Assembly (NCBI GenBank): GCA_050701635.1 | Contig: JBOGDF010000034.1 | Location: forward strand, 1 to 24,270 | DNA length: 24,270 nucleotides | Direction of reading: 5' to 3' | Source: WHSM01 sp050701635 | GTDB taxonomy: Bacteria; Actinomycetota; Actinomycetes; Mycobacteriales; Micromonosporaceae | Shown here: positions 16,564 to 24,205 of the stretch, one piece after another | Position numbering within the stretch: position 1 is the first letter of the stretch | How the letters are laid out: the number at the start of each line of letters is the position of its first letter | Translations under genes and position numbers: made by a program | Notes under the pieces: generated by a model | What the model saw: the letters and a program-made list of their open reading frames with translations, nothing else | Told to the model about the DNA's origin: nothing | Databases searched by the model: none

Positions 16564-17187
16564 GCCGAATTCGGTGATGCCGTCCCGGAGGGCCCGGGTC
16601 TGGTCGAGCACCACGCCGGGGGCCTCGGGGTGGCGCTCGGCCCAGGCGCGGGCGGCCTCGGGTGTGGTGAAGAAGTTGATCGAGCCGCAAGTGCTGTCCA
16701 CCGACGGGCAGCAGACGTCCGCGGTGGCTCCGGCGTACACCACCGCGGTGTCGGGTGACCATGTCGCGGTATCGCCGTCGACGTGCACGGTGATCGGTGT
16801 GCCGGTGTCCGGTTCGGCGGTGGTGATGGTGACCGGTCGGCCCAACATCGCGGACATGCCGAGGGCGTCGATGGCGCACATCGCGTACCCCACCGGGCCG
16901 CCCTCCCAGGTGACCCGGTGGGCCGTGGGCGCCGGGGAGAACGGGTACGCCGCCCGGACCTCCCCGTCTTCACCGAATGCGACGACGTCACGGTCGGCCA
17001 ACTCGGCGATCAACGGGGCGGGGTCGGCCCCGAGATCGCGGGCGACCTGCTCGGTCGCGGCGCGCGACGGAGCGTTCCCGGATGCCGCGAAGGTCTCCAG
17101 GACCGCCAGGTGCAGCCGCCGCGCCGCTGGGGTGAGCGCGGCGGCCGCGTCGCCCTTGTTCAGCTCGAGGTCGGGTTGCTGTGGCAC
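16546..17187 (-). CDS. merB: Organomercurial lyase homologue, second copy
   Basis: The 213-residue protein resembles alkylmercury lyase, which breaks the C-Hg bond and passes Hg(II) to mercuric reductase. A winged-helix-like N-terminal half leads to AMCAIDALGMSAMLG, the family's C-x-x-D motif (C104, D107, corresponding to C96 and D99 of the plasmid R831b enzyme). The third catalytic Cys is probably C159 or C160 (VCCPSVDSTCGSINFF). An extra Cys (C167) follows. Length is normal (usually 200-220). GTG 17187 has GGGAGG upstream and lies 17 bp after the stop of the first merB, so they share a transcript. The two copies are clearly different in sequence and probably differ in substrate range. Confidence 0.8.
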   Translation of the reverse strand: MPQQPDLELNKGDAAAALTPAARRLHLAVLETFAASGNAPSRAATEQVARDLGADPAPLIAELADRDVVAFGEDGEVRAAYPFSPAPTAHRVTWEGGPVGYAMCAIDALGMSAMLGRPVTITTAEPDTGTPITVHVDGDTATWSPDTAVVYAGATADVCCPSVDSTCGSINFFTTPEAARAWAERHPEAPGVVLDQTRALRDGITEFGSLMTA

Positions 17188-17204
17188 GGGACCTCCCTCG
17201 AAGG

Positions 17205-17861
17205 TCAGGGTTCGTAGCGCAGCCAGGCGCCGGCTATCTCCCGGGCGACGGTGTAGCCGTCTGCTGGCGTGAGGATTTCGATGTCTTCGTGGCCGGCTGC
17301 CCACTGCCCGGCTGCGTCGCGGGAGCCGAAGAAGAAGCTGTGGTGGCAGAACGTGGCCCAGATCCCCGACGTGGAGCCCAGGTCGACCTGGTTGGCGCGT
17401 CGCGCCGGCCAGGTGATCACAGCGCCGGTCGGGTGGATGGCGCCGACTCCGTCGGGGCGTGCCTGGAGGCGGACGACCTCCGTGCCGCCGGGCGCGGTGG
17501 ACGCCACGTCGATGGGCCGGTCGAGGATGATCGCGAGGATCATCGTGTCCAGGGCGCACCACGCCCACGTCACGGTGTCGCCGACTGTCATCTGGTGCGG
17601 CGTCGCGTTGAGGGTCACGCCGAGGCCGACGATGTCGCCGGCGTCGTTGCGTTCGGTCCAACTGTCCAGCAGTTGGCGCGCCTGGTCGGGGTCGATGCCC
17701 AGTTCGGCGATCGTCTGGTCAACCCGAGCCGGGTTGACCGGGTGTCCTTCGGTCAGCAGGTGGAAGATCCGGGTCGCCAGGCGGGTGCGGTCCGGGCCGA
17801 GGTCGAGAGCGCCTCCGGCCTCGGTCAACTCTCGGGTGGAGCGGGCGAGGTGGTCTGTCAT
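17205..17861 (-). CDS. merB: Organomercurial lyase MerB
   Basis: The 218-residue protein has the MerB active-site pattern: WAWCALDTMILAIIL with C102 and D105, and ATFCHHSFFF with C172 as the second catalytic Cys. These three residues carry out protonolysis of the C-Hg bond in the family. It acts in the cytoplasm, upstream of MerA. ATG 17861 has GGAGG seven bases before it. It follows merR by 64 bp and precedes the second merB by 17 bp. It is closer to the canonical MerB motif than its neighbour (W-C-A-x-D). Confidence 0.88.
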   Translation of the reverse strand: MTDHLARSTRELTEAGGALDLGPDRTRLATRIFHLLTEGHPVNPARVDQTIAELGIDPDQARQLLDSWTERNDAGDIVGLGVTLNATPHQMTVGDTVTWAWCALDTMILAIILDRPIDVASTAPGGTEVVRLQARPDGVGAIHPTGAVITWPARRANQVDLGSTSGIWATFCHHSFFFGSRDAAGQWAAGHEDIEILTPADGYTVAREIAGAWLRYEP

Positions 17862-17925
17862 CGTCGTACCTCCGAAATGTGTGTATCGGACGGTGCGACC
17901 GTAGGGTCTGCCCCCGGGGTGAGGG

Positions 17926-18426
17926 TCAAGCGCTCCGCGTGCGGCGTTTCGGGTCGTTGTCCAGCCATTCGATGGCCGCCTGACCCGTGAGCACCTCCCG
18001 GTGGGCGGCCTGGAAGTCGTCGATCCGCTGGCGCATCTGCTCGAGTTCCTTGATCCGCGCGTCCAAGCGGGCGCGGACCGCGGACAGCCGCTCGGCCAGG
18101 TGCGGACCGACGGGCTGGTCGGCATGTGTCGAGTACACAGCGGCCAGTTCGCGGATCTCGGCCACTGTCAATCCGAGACTGCGCAGGTTGCCGATCCACC
18201 GGATGCACCACAGGGCGTCGTCATCGAACAGCCGGTAGTTGGCCGCGCTGCGCCCTACGGAGTAGACGAGGCCGGTGTCGGCGTACTCCCGGAGGGACTT
18301 GATCGACACGCCGGTGCGTTCGGACAACTCTCCGACGGTCATCAAGCGCTTCTGCGACCGCGACGCAGTCGTCACCGCCGGCTCGTGACCGCACTGGCCA
18401 CACAGGCTGGTGGGCTGGCGCTTCAT
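17926..18426 (-). CDS. MerR-family regulator with an N-terminal CxxC
   Basis: The 166-residue protein has a MerR winged HTH at 27-100 (MTVGELSERTGVSIKSLREY, NYRLFDDDALWCIRWIGNLRSLGLT) and a long dimer helix. Classic MerR senses Hg(II) through three Cys (82, 117, 126 in Tn501); here the helix and C-terminal loop have none. Its only cysteines are C74 in the HTH domain and C9/C12 in the N-terminal extension LCGQCGH. The sensing mode is therefore unknown; the CxxC-G-H may bind a metal. Its ATG overlaps the stop of the small membrane protein gene (ATGA). It may also respond to something other than mercury, but its place inside the mer operon argues for a role in it. Confidence 0.85.
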   Translation of the reverse strand: MKRQPTSLCGQCGHEPAVTTASRSQKRLMTVGELSERTGVSIKSLREYADTGLVYSVGRSAANYRLFDDDALWCIRWIGNLRSLGLTVAEIRELAAVYSTHADQPVGPHLAERLSAVRARLDARIKELEQMRQRIDDFQAAHREVLTGQAAIEWLDNDPKRRTRSA

Positions 18427-18662
18427 GTGGGCCTGCGGCCGCCGTCGTCGCCGGTGCGGTTGGCGCGCGGCCGTGTCAACGCCACGATGGCGCCGGTCAG
18501 CAAGCCCAACCCACCCACGAGGAGGTACGGGCTGGACAGCAGCCCGCCGAGCACACTGCCGAGCGCGCCGATCCCGCCGGCGAGGATGATCAGATGCACG
18601 GCGCAGCAGGCCGCGACCGCGCCGCCGACACCCAATGCCATCCGCTTGTCGCTGGCATCCAT
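18423..18662 (-). CDS. Small membrane protein, probable mercuric ion transporter (MerF-like)
   Basis: The 79-residue protein has two predicted membrane helices (about 10-33 and 41-62) and a charged C-terminus. A vicinal Cys pair (C19-C20) followed by His23 lies inside the first helix (AVAACCAVHL). A CC pair in the first helix is the hallmark of MerT and MerF, which carry Hg(II) inward to MerA. The second CC pair seen in MerF is absent. It sits 4 bp after arsR and overlaps merR, in an operon that has no other transporter. Assignment rests on topology, cysteines and context, not on clear sequence identity. Confidence 0.7.
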   Translation of the reverse strand: MDASDKRMALGVGGAVAACCAVHLIILAGGIGALGSVLGGLLSSPYLLVGGLGLLTGAIVALTRPRANRTGDDGGRRPT

Positions 18663-18666
18663 CGCA

Positions 18667-19044
18667 TCACCCGCTTTCGATGCGTTCGCAGGCGGCGAGT
18701 GCGGCGCAGTTGTCCGCTGCGAGGGCGTGCGCGAGCACCACCAGGTCGGCCACCCGCGGGTCTGCCACCTTGTAGAAGGCCTTGCGGCCGGTACGGCGGA
18801 CCTCCACGTACCCGCAGTCCGCGAGACACGCCAGGTGCGTGGAGACCCGGCCCTGCGACAGCCCCACGTGGGCGACGCACTCCGAGACCGTGTGCTCCTC
18901 GCGGAGCAGGAACTCCAACAGCCGCAGCCGGGTCGGATCGCCCAGCGCCCGGAAGAACTTCGCCACGATCCCCACGCCGCTTGAGGTCGCCGGTAGCAGC
19001 CGCGCGGGTTGCTCGACCAGTGTCACTCGTCCCCCCGGACTCAA
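18667..19044 (-). CDS. ArsR/SmtB-family metal-responsive repressor (CmtR-like)
   Basis: The 125-residue protein is a compact winged-helix repressor: FFRALGDPTRLRLLEFLL, then TVSECVAHVGLSQGRVSTHLACLADCGYVEV. Cysteines C73 and C77 (CLADC) lie in the recognition helix region exactly as C57 and C61 do in the Cd/Pb sensor CmtR of Mycobacterium tuberculosis. C113 or C119 near the C-terminus may supply the third ligand (C102 of CmtR). C56 is extra. Such repressors leave DNA when metal binds. Mercury operons of Streptomyces are known to use a repressor of this family in place of a classic MerR. As first gene of the operon, divergent from merA, it is the best candidate for the mercury switch. Confidence 0.9.
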   Translation of the reverse strand: MSPGGRVTLVEQPARLLPATSSGVGIVAKFFRALGDPTRLRLLEFLLREEHTVSECVAHVGLSQGRVSTHLACLADCGYVEVRRTGRKAFYKVADPRVADLVVLAHALAADNCAALAACERIESG

Positions 19045-19173
19045 CCGATCACTTATCCGCTAACACAAATAATATCTGGCTCAGCGAATACTATGCTGAA
19101 CGGGAAGCATCTGGCAATGCGAATGGATGCCTGCCACGCCGTGCAGTGATCTACGAGATGGAGGAGCGCTGGC
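19045..19173. promoter_or_regulatory. Divergent promoter and operator region, arsR/merA
   Basis: This 129-bp spacer has a much more AT-rich core (about 19050-19105) than the surrounding DNA. An inverted repeat TCAGC/GCTGA spans 19081-19099 and encloses TACTAT (19089-19094), a fair -10 for merA. ATAATA at 19069-19074 reads TATTAT on the other strand, a fair -10 for the arsR operon. No good -35 boxes are seen. Repressor binding at the repeat would cover both promoters. Confidence 0.6.
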
Positions 19174-20589
19174 ATGCGGTACGACTTGGCGATCGTCGGA
19201 TCAGGTGGCGGAGCGTACGCGGCGGCGATCGCCGCCCGCCGCAAGGACAAGACCGTGCTCATGGTCGAGCGCGGCACGATCGGAGGGACGTGTGTGAACA
19301 CCGGGTGTGTCCCGTCGAAGGCGCTCCTGGCCGCCGCGGAAGCCCGACACGTGGCGCTTGCGGCTGGCCGGTTCCCAGGAGTCCGGGCCAGCGCCGACGA
19401 GGTCGACTTCGCCGAGCTGATCGCCGGCAAGGACCGGCTGGTGACCGGTATGCGCGCGGAGAAGTACGTCGACCTGGCCGCCGAGTACGGCTGGGAGATC
19501 GTCTCCGGTGAGGCGCGTTTCGTCGACGGGCCCGCACTGGAGATCGTGCTCTCCGGCGGCGCCACAAGCCGCGTCGAGGCCGAGCACTATCTGGTCGCGA
19601 CCGGCTCCGCGCCGTGGGCGCCGCCGATCGACGGCCTCGGCGAGGTCGGGTACCTGACCTCCACCACCGCGATGGCGCTGGACCGGATGCCGGAGTCGCT
19701 GCTGGTGGTCGGCGGCAACTACGTCGGCCTGGAGCAGGGACAGTTGTTCGCCCGTCTCGGCGCCCAGGTCACCGTGGTCGAGGCGCTGGACCGGCTCGCG
19801 CCGATGGAAGAGCCGGAGATCTCCGAGGTGATCGAGGGGGCGTTCACCGAAGAGGGCATCAGTGTGCGGACCGGCGCGCAGGTCACCGCGGTGGCCCGCG
19901 AGAACGGCCACGTGCTGGCGACGATCGTCGACCGAGATAGGCGGACCCATCAGATTCGCGCCGAGCAGGTGTTGATCGCCACCGGCCGTCGGCCGGTCAC
20001 CGACGGCCTGGGTCTGGAGACGGTCGGCGTGAAGATCGGCGAGCGCGGCGAGGTGGTCGTCGACGAGCACCTGCGCAGCGACAACCCGCGGATCTGGGCC
20101 GCCGGCGACGTCACCGGCCACCCCCAGTTCGTGTACGTCGCCGCCGCCCACGGCTCGATCGTCGTGGACAACGCCTTCGACGACGCCGGCCGCACCCCCG
20201 ACTACCACCACCTGCCACGAGTCACCTTCACCACCCCCGCGATCGCCGCCGCCGGCATGACCGACGCCCAGGTCGTCGAGCGCGGCATCCGCTGCGACTG
20301 CAGGGTGCTCCCGCTGAAGTACGTGCCGCGCGCCATCGTCAACCGCGACACCCGCGGCCTGGTCAAACTGGTCGCCGAGGCCGGCACCGGCCGGCTGCTC
20401 GGCGCCCACGTCGTCGCCGACGGCGCCGGCGACGTGATCGCCACGGCCGTGTACGCCCTCGCCAACGAGATGACCGTGCACCAGATGGCCGACCTGTGGA
20501 GCCCGTACCTGACCATGGCCGAAGGCCTCAAACTCGCCGCCCAGACCTACACCCGCGACGTATCGAAGCTGTCTTGCTGCGCTTCATGA
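19174..20589 (+). CDS. merA: Mercuric reductase MerA
   Basis: The 471-residue flavoprotein reduces Hg(II) to volatile Hg(0) with NADPH in the cytoplasm. The N-terminus has the FAD fold GSGGGAYAAAIAA and the redox-active motif GGTCVNTGCVPSK (C40, C45). An NAD(P)-binding fold follows (VVGGNYVGLEQGQ), then the FAD-site GDVTG and a dimerisation domain ending with the vicinal pair C468-C469 (KLSCCAS). The terminal CC separates MerA from other pyridine-nucleotide disulfide reductases, where it is absent. The N-terminal HMA (MerP-like) domain of many MerA proteins is missing, as in several actinobacterial forms. ATG 19174 follows GGAGGAG. It is transcribed away from arsR and probably shares its operator. 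Confidence 0.96.
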   Translation: MRYDLAIVGSGGGAYAAAIAARRKDKTVLMVERGTIGGTCVNTGCVPSKALLAAAEARHVALAAGRFPGVRASADEVDFAELIAGKDRLVTGMRAEKYVDLAAEYGWEIVSGEARFVDGPALEIVLSGGATSRVEAEHYLVATGSAPWAPPIDGLGEVGYLTSTTAMALDRMPESLLVVGGNYVGLEQGQLFARLGAQVTVVEALDRLAPMEEPEISEVIEGAFTEEGISVRTGAQVTAVARENGHVLATIVDRDRRTHQIRAEQVLIATGRRPVTDGLGLETVGVKIGERGEVVVDEHLRSDNPRIWAAGDVTGHPQFVYVAAAHGSIVVDNAFDDAGRTPDYHHLPRVTFTTPAIAAAGMTDAQVVERGIRCDCRVLPLKYVPRAIVNRDTRGLVKLVAEAGTGRLLGAHVVADGAGDVIATAVYALANEMTVHQMADLWSPYLTMAEGLKLAAQTYTRDVSKLSCCAS

Positions 20590-20904
20590 GTCTCGACGAG
20601 AGGAAGACGGTCGATTGGCATGGCCCTTGGGAAGCGAGAGGCAGAGCCCACGCAACTGGCGGCATCGACGCGCGCCGGGTCTATAGGCGCCGGAGCGGGC
20701 ATCGCGCAGCACGAAGCAGGCTGCCGCAGGATCGGACCGTGGGGCGCCACGGCCAGGGCGCTCGTCGGACTGCTGCTGCTCGCCACCACCTTGGACGGTC
20801 CGCATGTCATCGACGGGGTGCGGCAGGTGCGATCAATGCGGCCAGGCCGATGAATTTGGGGGCTGAGGCTGGTCGACATAGTGAGCCCTCGGAAGGAGCG
20901 CACT
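20590..20904. other. Spacer with one doubtful small ORF
   Basis: Between merA and the hydrolase, a plus-strand frame at 20620-20853 encodes 77 residues. Its second half looks like a membrane helix (ATARALVGLLLLATT) and could be the start of a membrane protein lost to rearrangement. GAGAGGAAG lies too far (about 13 bp) from its ATG to be a good ribosome site. I see no terminator after merA and no clear promoter for the hydrolase. Confidence 0.3.
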
Positions 20905-21771
20905 ATGACCACCACGACCACCCACACCATCGAGGTGCCAGGAGCCACCCTCACCTACGACATCCGTCAGCCAGGGGCCCCGAGTGACCACCGACCGCTG
21001 TTCATCTTCGGCTCACCGATGTCGGCGTCCGGCTTCACCGAGCTGGTGAGCCACATCGCCGACCGCACGGTGATCACCTACGATCCGCGCGGCGCGGAAC
21101 GCAGCGTGCTCCACGACGACGGCGAGGTCACCGGGGAGATCCATGCCGACGACATGCACCGCGTGGTCGAGGCCACGGGCCTCGGCCCAGTGGATGCGTT
21201 CGGCTCCAGCGGCGGCGGAGCCTTCGCCCTGGCGTGGATCGTCGACCACCCCGACGACGTGCGCACCCTGGTCGCGCACGAGCCGCCGCTCGTGACCGTG
21301 CTCGAGGACCGTGAAACGCCGCTCAAGGTGAACGCCGACATCGTGGAGACCTACCAGCGGGACGGGTACGGTCCGGCGATGGCGAAGTTCATCCAGCTCG
21401 TCACGCACCGCGGACCGCTGCCCGACGACTACCTCGATCGGCCCGCGCCCGACCCGGCGATGTTCGGGCTCCCGACCGAGGACGACGGGTCGCGCGACGA
21501 CCTGCTGCTGAGCCGCAACCTCGCCATCCCGCCCTTCGAGCCCGACACCGACACGCTACGCGCGTCATCGGTGCGCATCGTGCCCGCGATCGGCGCCGAG
21601 GGCGAGGGCAGCATGGCCCGCCGCGGCGGCGAGGCACTGGCCGAACTGCTCGGCGTGGAGCCGGTCGCCTTCCCCGGAGACCACGGCGGATTCACGGTCA
21701 GCGAGATGTCGCCGAATAACGACCCCACCGCGTTCGCCGCCAAGCTCCGCGAGGTTCTCGACGGGGCGTAG
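20905..21771 (+). CDS. Alpha/beta hydrolase
   Basis: The 288-residue protein starts at ATG 20905, six bases after GGAAGGAG. The strand-turn-helix nucleophile elbow is GSSGG (S102), preceded by ITYDPRGAERS, and the likely catalytic His is H260 in GDHGGF. The oxyanion region is near FGSPMSASGF. This is the usual esterase, lipase or peroxidase-like fold; the substrate cannot be read from sequence. It is monocistronic. It follows the mercury locus on the same strand but 315 bp away, and nothing ties it to mercury. Confidence 0.88.
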   Translation: MTTTTTHTIEVPGATLTYDIRQPGAPSDHRPLFIFGSPMSASGFTELVSHIADRTVITYDPRGAERSVLHDDGEVTGEIHADDMHRVVEATGLGPVDAFGSSGGGAFALAWIVDHPDDVRTLVAHEPPLVTVLEDRETPLKVNADIVETYQRDGYGPAMAKFIQLVTHRGPLPDDYLDRPAPDPAMFGLPTEDDGSRDDLLLSRNLAIPPFEPDTDTLRASSVRIVPAIGAEGEGSMARRGGEALAELLGVEPVAFPGDHGGFTVSEMSPNNDPTAFAAKLREVLDGA

Positions 21772-22024
21772 TCAGCCGATGGTGGACTAGGCCCGTCCAG
21801 GTGGTGCCCCCGCCGCCGCCTGTCGCTGGGCCAGCTGCGGTGCCTCGCAATCGGCGAGGCCATGCCAACGGGGGAAGCTCGTCGTCTACCACCGTGGGCG
21901 CTGCCGCCGTGGCCGGTAGCTGACGCGGTTGTGGACGAAAAGGGTGAGTAAAGGATGAGCGAACGGAATTTGGCTGGTAACGATCAAGGCCTTGACCGCG
22001 CTGGCGCTGCAGGAGGTCGCGGGG
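21772..22024. other. Non-coding spacer before the toxin-like locus
   Basis: No convincing gene is seen. Short open frames here lack starts or codon bias. The frame of the next gene stays open upstream to a stop at 21956-21958, so an earlier start (TTG 21992) is possible. Confidence 0.4.
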
Positions 22025-22216
22025 ATGACACACGCCGCGGTACAGGAGCCTGAAGGCGCCAGCACAGCGTTGACCAACGCGGCGGCGGGGTCGAGTCGCG
22101 GCGAACCTGCCGCGGCGGCACAGGCGGCGCGGGCCGCGATGGCCGCGGCCGAGCAGGCGGCCGTCCACGCGCTGGGTGCGGCGCGGGAGTTCACCACGTA
22201 CGCACAGGCGATCTGA
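22025..22216 (+). CDS. Small Ala-rich helical protein next to a toxin-like gene
   Basis: ATG 22025 has AGGAGG eight bases upstream and gives 63 residues, nearly all helix formers (AAAAQAARAAMAAAEQAAVHAL), ending FTTYAQAI. TTG 21992 would add 11 residues but lacks a good ribosome site. Small helical proteins of this kind are common in actinomycetes directly before larger proteins with toxin-like C-termini, where they may act as secretion partners, as small helical proteins do for type VII LXG toxins. The next gene starts 20 bp downstream. I cannot name the family; no WxG motif is present. Confidence 0.6.
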   Translation: MTHAAVQEPEGASTALTNAAAGSSRGEPAAAAQAARAAMAAAEQAAVHALGAAREFTTYAQAI

Positions 22217-22236
22217 CCAGGTCGGAAGGGGATCTG

Positions 22237-23191
22237 GTGGCGTGGCTTGCGGTGCGGGCGGCATTCGACGCGGCGATCGCCTCCTACGACGCTCTGGCGC
22301 AGGGGTTGGCGGTGGTCCTCCACAAGGTCGACGACGTGCACGGCCAGGCCAGCGGTGTGCTGGTCGGGTCAGCGTCGCCGCATGCCGCCAATGGCCTGAT
22401 GCTGGTCCGGGCCGCCCGCGGCGAACTGGGGCAGGGAATCGGGTACGCAGGCGGCGGCCACGGCGTGCCGGGACTACCTGGCCACGGTCGACCCTGACGG
22501 GGCGGCCGGTTCGGTGGCCGACCTGCCGGCGCCACAGTCGTACGGGCCGAGCCGGGGCGGCTTCACCGACGACAAGGGAGTAGTGCCGCTGGGGCGGCGG
22601 GCGGTGGAGGATGTCAGCCGGCGCCGTAGCAATGTGTTCACCGAGGTCGGCCCGGAGGGGCTGCGCGACCTGTTGGACCGTGACGACGGCATGATCGCGA
22701 TGCGGTCCCGATGGCTGGACGCGGGCGGCCACGCCCGGCTCCGCCACGGCGGCGCCGTCACCGAGGAGCGCCTCAAGCGCCGCGCTCTGGACGGTGAAGA
22801 CCCCGTCAGCGGCACCACTATGGACTGGGAACACGGCGGTAACCATCGGCTGCCGCGTCACGCGACGGCGTTCGCCTCCGACGCGGATGCGGTGTATGCG
22901 GAGATGGCGATCTGGGACAACCCAGCCGGCCGCGCTGCCCGTCTGGCATCCGATCAGGCCACAGCACCCCTCGACCAGGTGAGATACACGGTCCGAGTGC
23001 CGGCCACAGATGTGTTCGGGCCGGGCTTCCGTGACCACATCCGCGGTTGCACTCGTCTCGGCAGCCCCAACAACCCGCAAGGCACCACACCGACGGTGTT
23101 CCCGGACGATACGGTGATCGTGGCGGTCTACCAGCGGGATTCACCGACATCACCATGGCGGGCGTGGACCCTGTACCCGAAGCCACAGTGA
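22237..23191 (+). pseudogene. Toxin-like protein split by a one-base frame change
   Basis: GTG 22237 follows GGAAGGGG. The first frame runs to about 22443, then turns to Gly/Pro-rich nonsense and stops at 22495-22497. The second frame carries on sensibly from GTQAAATACRDYLATVDPDG to TGA 23189-23191. Removing one G from GGG 22441-22443 joins them into about 317 residues: a helical N-terminal domain (about 1-90), a Gly/Pro linker, and a C-terminal domain with RHATAF, VRYTVRVPATDVFGPGF and a closing PWRAWTLYP. That ending resembles bacterial RNase-A-like polymorphic-toxin domains, but the match is by eye and weak. The gene between a small helical protein and a probable immunity gene supports a toxin. 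Sequencing error, true mutation or programmed frameshifting are all possible. Confidence 0.6.
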
Positions 23192-23213
23192 CCGAAAAGG
23201 GTGGGAGAGGACC

Positions 23214-23861
23214 GTGGGAGAGCCGATCTCCGAACGCCTGAGAGAGAAGCTGGAATTCTGCGCCGTGGTGGAGGACGTCGGTGGGCCCAATGGCCTCGGT
23301 GCGTCTGTACGCAGTGGTCACCTGTCCTGGTTTCTTCAGGAGTTCGAACAAGCACTCCGGTCACACGCCTTCACCATCCCGCTGTGGGATGCGATCACGG
23401 ACATGGGCCTCGAGGACGACAGGGATTGGATCTTCGTCGACGACGACCTTCGTGAAATCTGGTATGAGATCGCACCCGATCGCGTCTACCCGTACGACGA
23501 ACCCGACACGCCACCGCCGCCGGGGTGGGTCGACCACCTCACCGACGACGGGATCAGCGACCGGCTCGCCTTCACCCTCAAACGCCACCTGCGCGGCGCC
23601 CGGGACCGGCCCCCACCCGAACCCGGCCACCTGCCGGTGGGCCTGGTCGCCATGTTCGGGCGCACCGTCGCCCGCGGCAGATGGTCATGGCTGCCGCAGG
23701 CCCTGGAACACGCAGTGCGCACCGGTGCCCTGACCTACGGAGTGTGGGGCAGGCTCGTCTACGACGACCCGCGACCCGACCCGCGCCTCGCCGCACAGGA
23801 CATACACCAACTGTGGGAATCCGTCATACCCGACAAGGCGTACCCAGGCAACGACGGCTGA
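23214..23861 (+). CDS. Probable immunity protein with an internal duplication
   Basis: The 215-residue acidic protein starts at GTG 23214 after GGGAGAGG, 22 bp past the toxin-like gene. It has no signal peptide or membrane helix, fitting a cytoplasmic inhibitor. Residues about 5-93 and 114-211 align: ISERLREKL with ISDRLAFTLKRHL; WFLQEFEQALRSHAFT with WLPQALEHAVRTGALT; and DLREIWYEIAPDRVYP with DIHQLWESVIPDKAYP. So the protein is two copies of one domain of about 95 residues joined by a Pro-rich linker (PDTPPPPGW). I do not recognise the family. The immunity role is inferred from order and spacing only. Confidence 0.75.
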   Translation: MGEPISERLREKLEFCAVVEDVGGPNGLGASVRSGHLSWFLQEFEQALRSHAFTIPLWDAITDMGLEDDRDWIFVDDDLREIWYEIAPDRVYPYDEPDTPPPPGWVDHLTDDGISDRLAFTLKRHLRGARDRPPPEPGHLPVGLVAMFGRTVARGRWSWLPQALEHAVRTGALTYGVWGRLVYDDPRPDPRLAAQDIHQLWESVIPDKAYPGNDG

Positions 23862-24050
23862 CAGCCCGCCCGGTCCTGCTCGACGTATTGCTCGCTGACC
23901 GCGAATCAACGCACGGCTGGTCGCGCACAGCCCCGGTCCGGGACCCGCGACCGCCTTGGGTTTGCTTCCCCCCGACCCGTCGTCGCCCGGTTCCGTCGAA
24001 TCGAGCAACAGCACCGCTTGGACGGCCCGCAAAGGGAAGGAGCGACCCGG

Positions 24051-24170
24051 ATGACCAGCACAGCACCTGGCTCTCCGCGACGGTGGGTCACCGCCCGCCA
24101 GCTGCACCTGGCGGTCACGCTCGACGCGCTTGGCCATGACATAGTGTCCTGTGACAGAAGGTCGTCCTGA
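24051..24170 (+). CDS. Short ORF, unknown, possibly truncated
   Basis: ATG 24051 has GGAAGGAG eight bases upstream and encodes 39 residues (RRWVTARQLHLAVTLDALGH then a less typical end). The good ribosome site suggests a real gene start, but the product is short and its last ten codons look unlike coding sequence. It may be the 5' part of a longer gene cut near 24143, where TGTCCTGTGACA begins. Confidence 0.4.
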   Translation: MTSTAPGSPRRWVTARQLHLAVTLDALGHDIVSCDRRSS

Positions 24171-24205
24171 CCACGATGGCTCTGACCTTGGGTGAGGAAT
24201 CTTGA

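Noticed and set aside
21955..22053. ATG 21955 ORF of 32 residues after GTGAGTAAAGG
   Set aside because: It is short, overlaps the small helical protein in another frame and has no coding bias.
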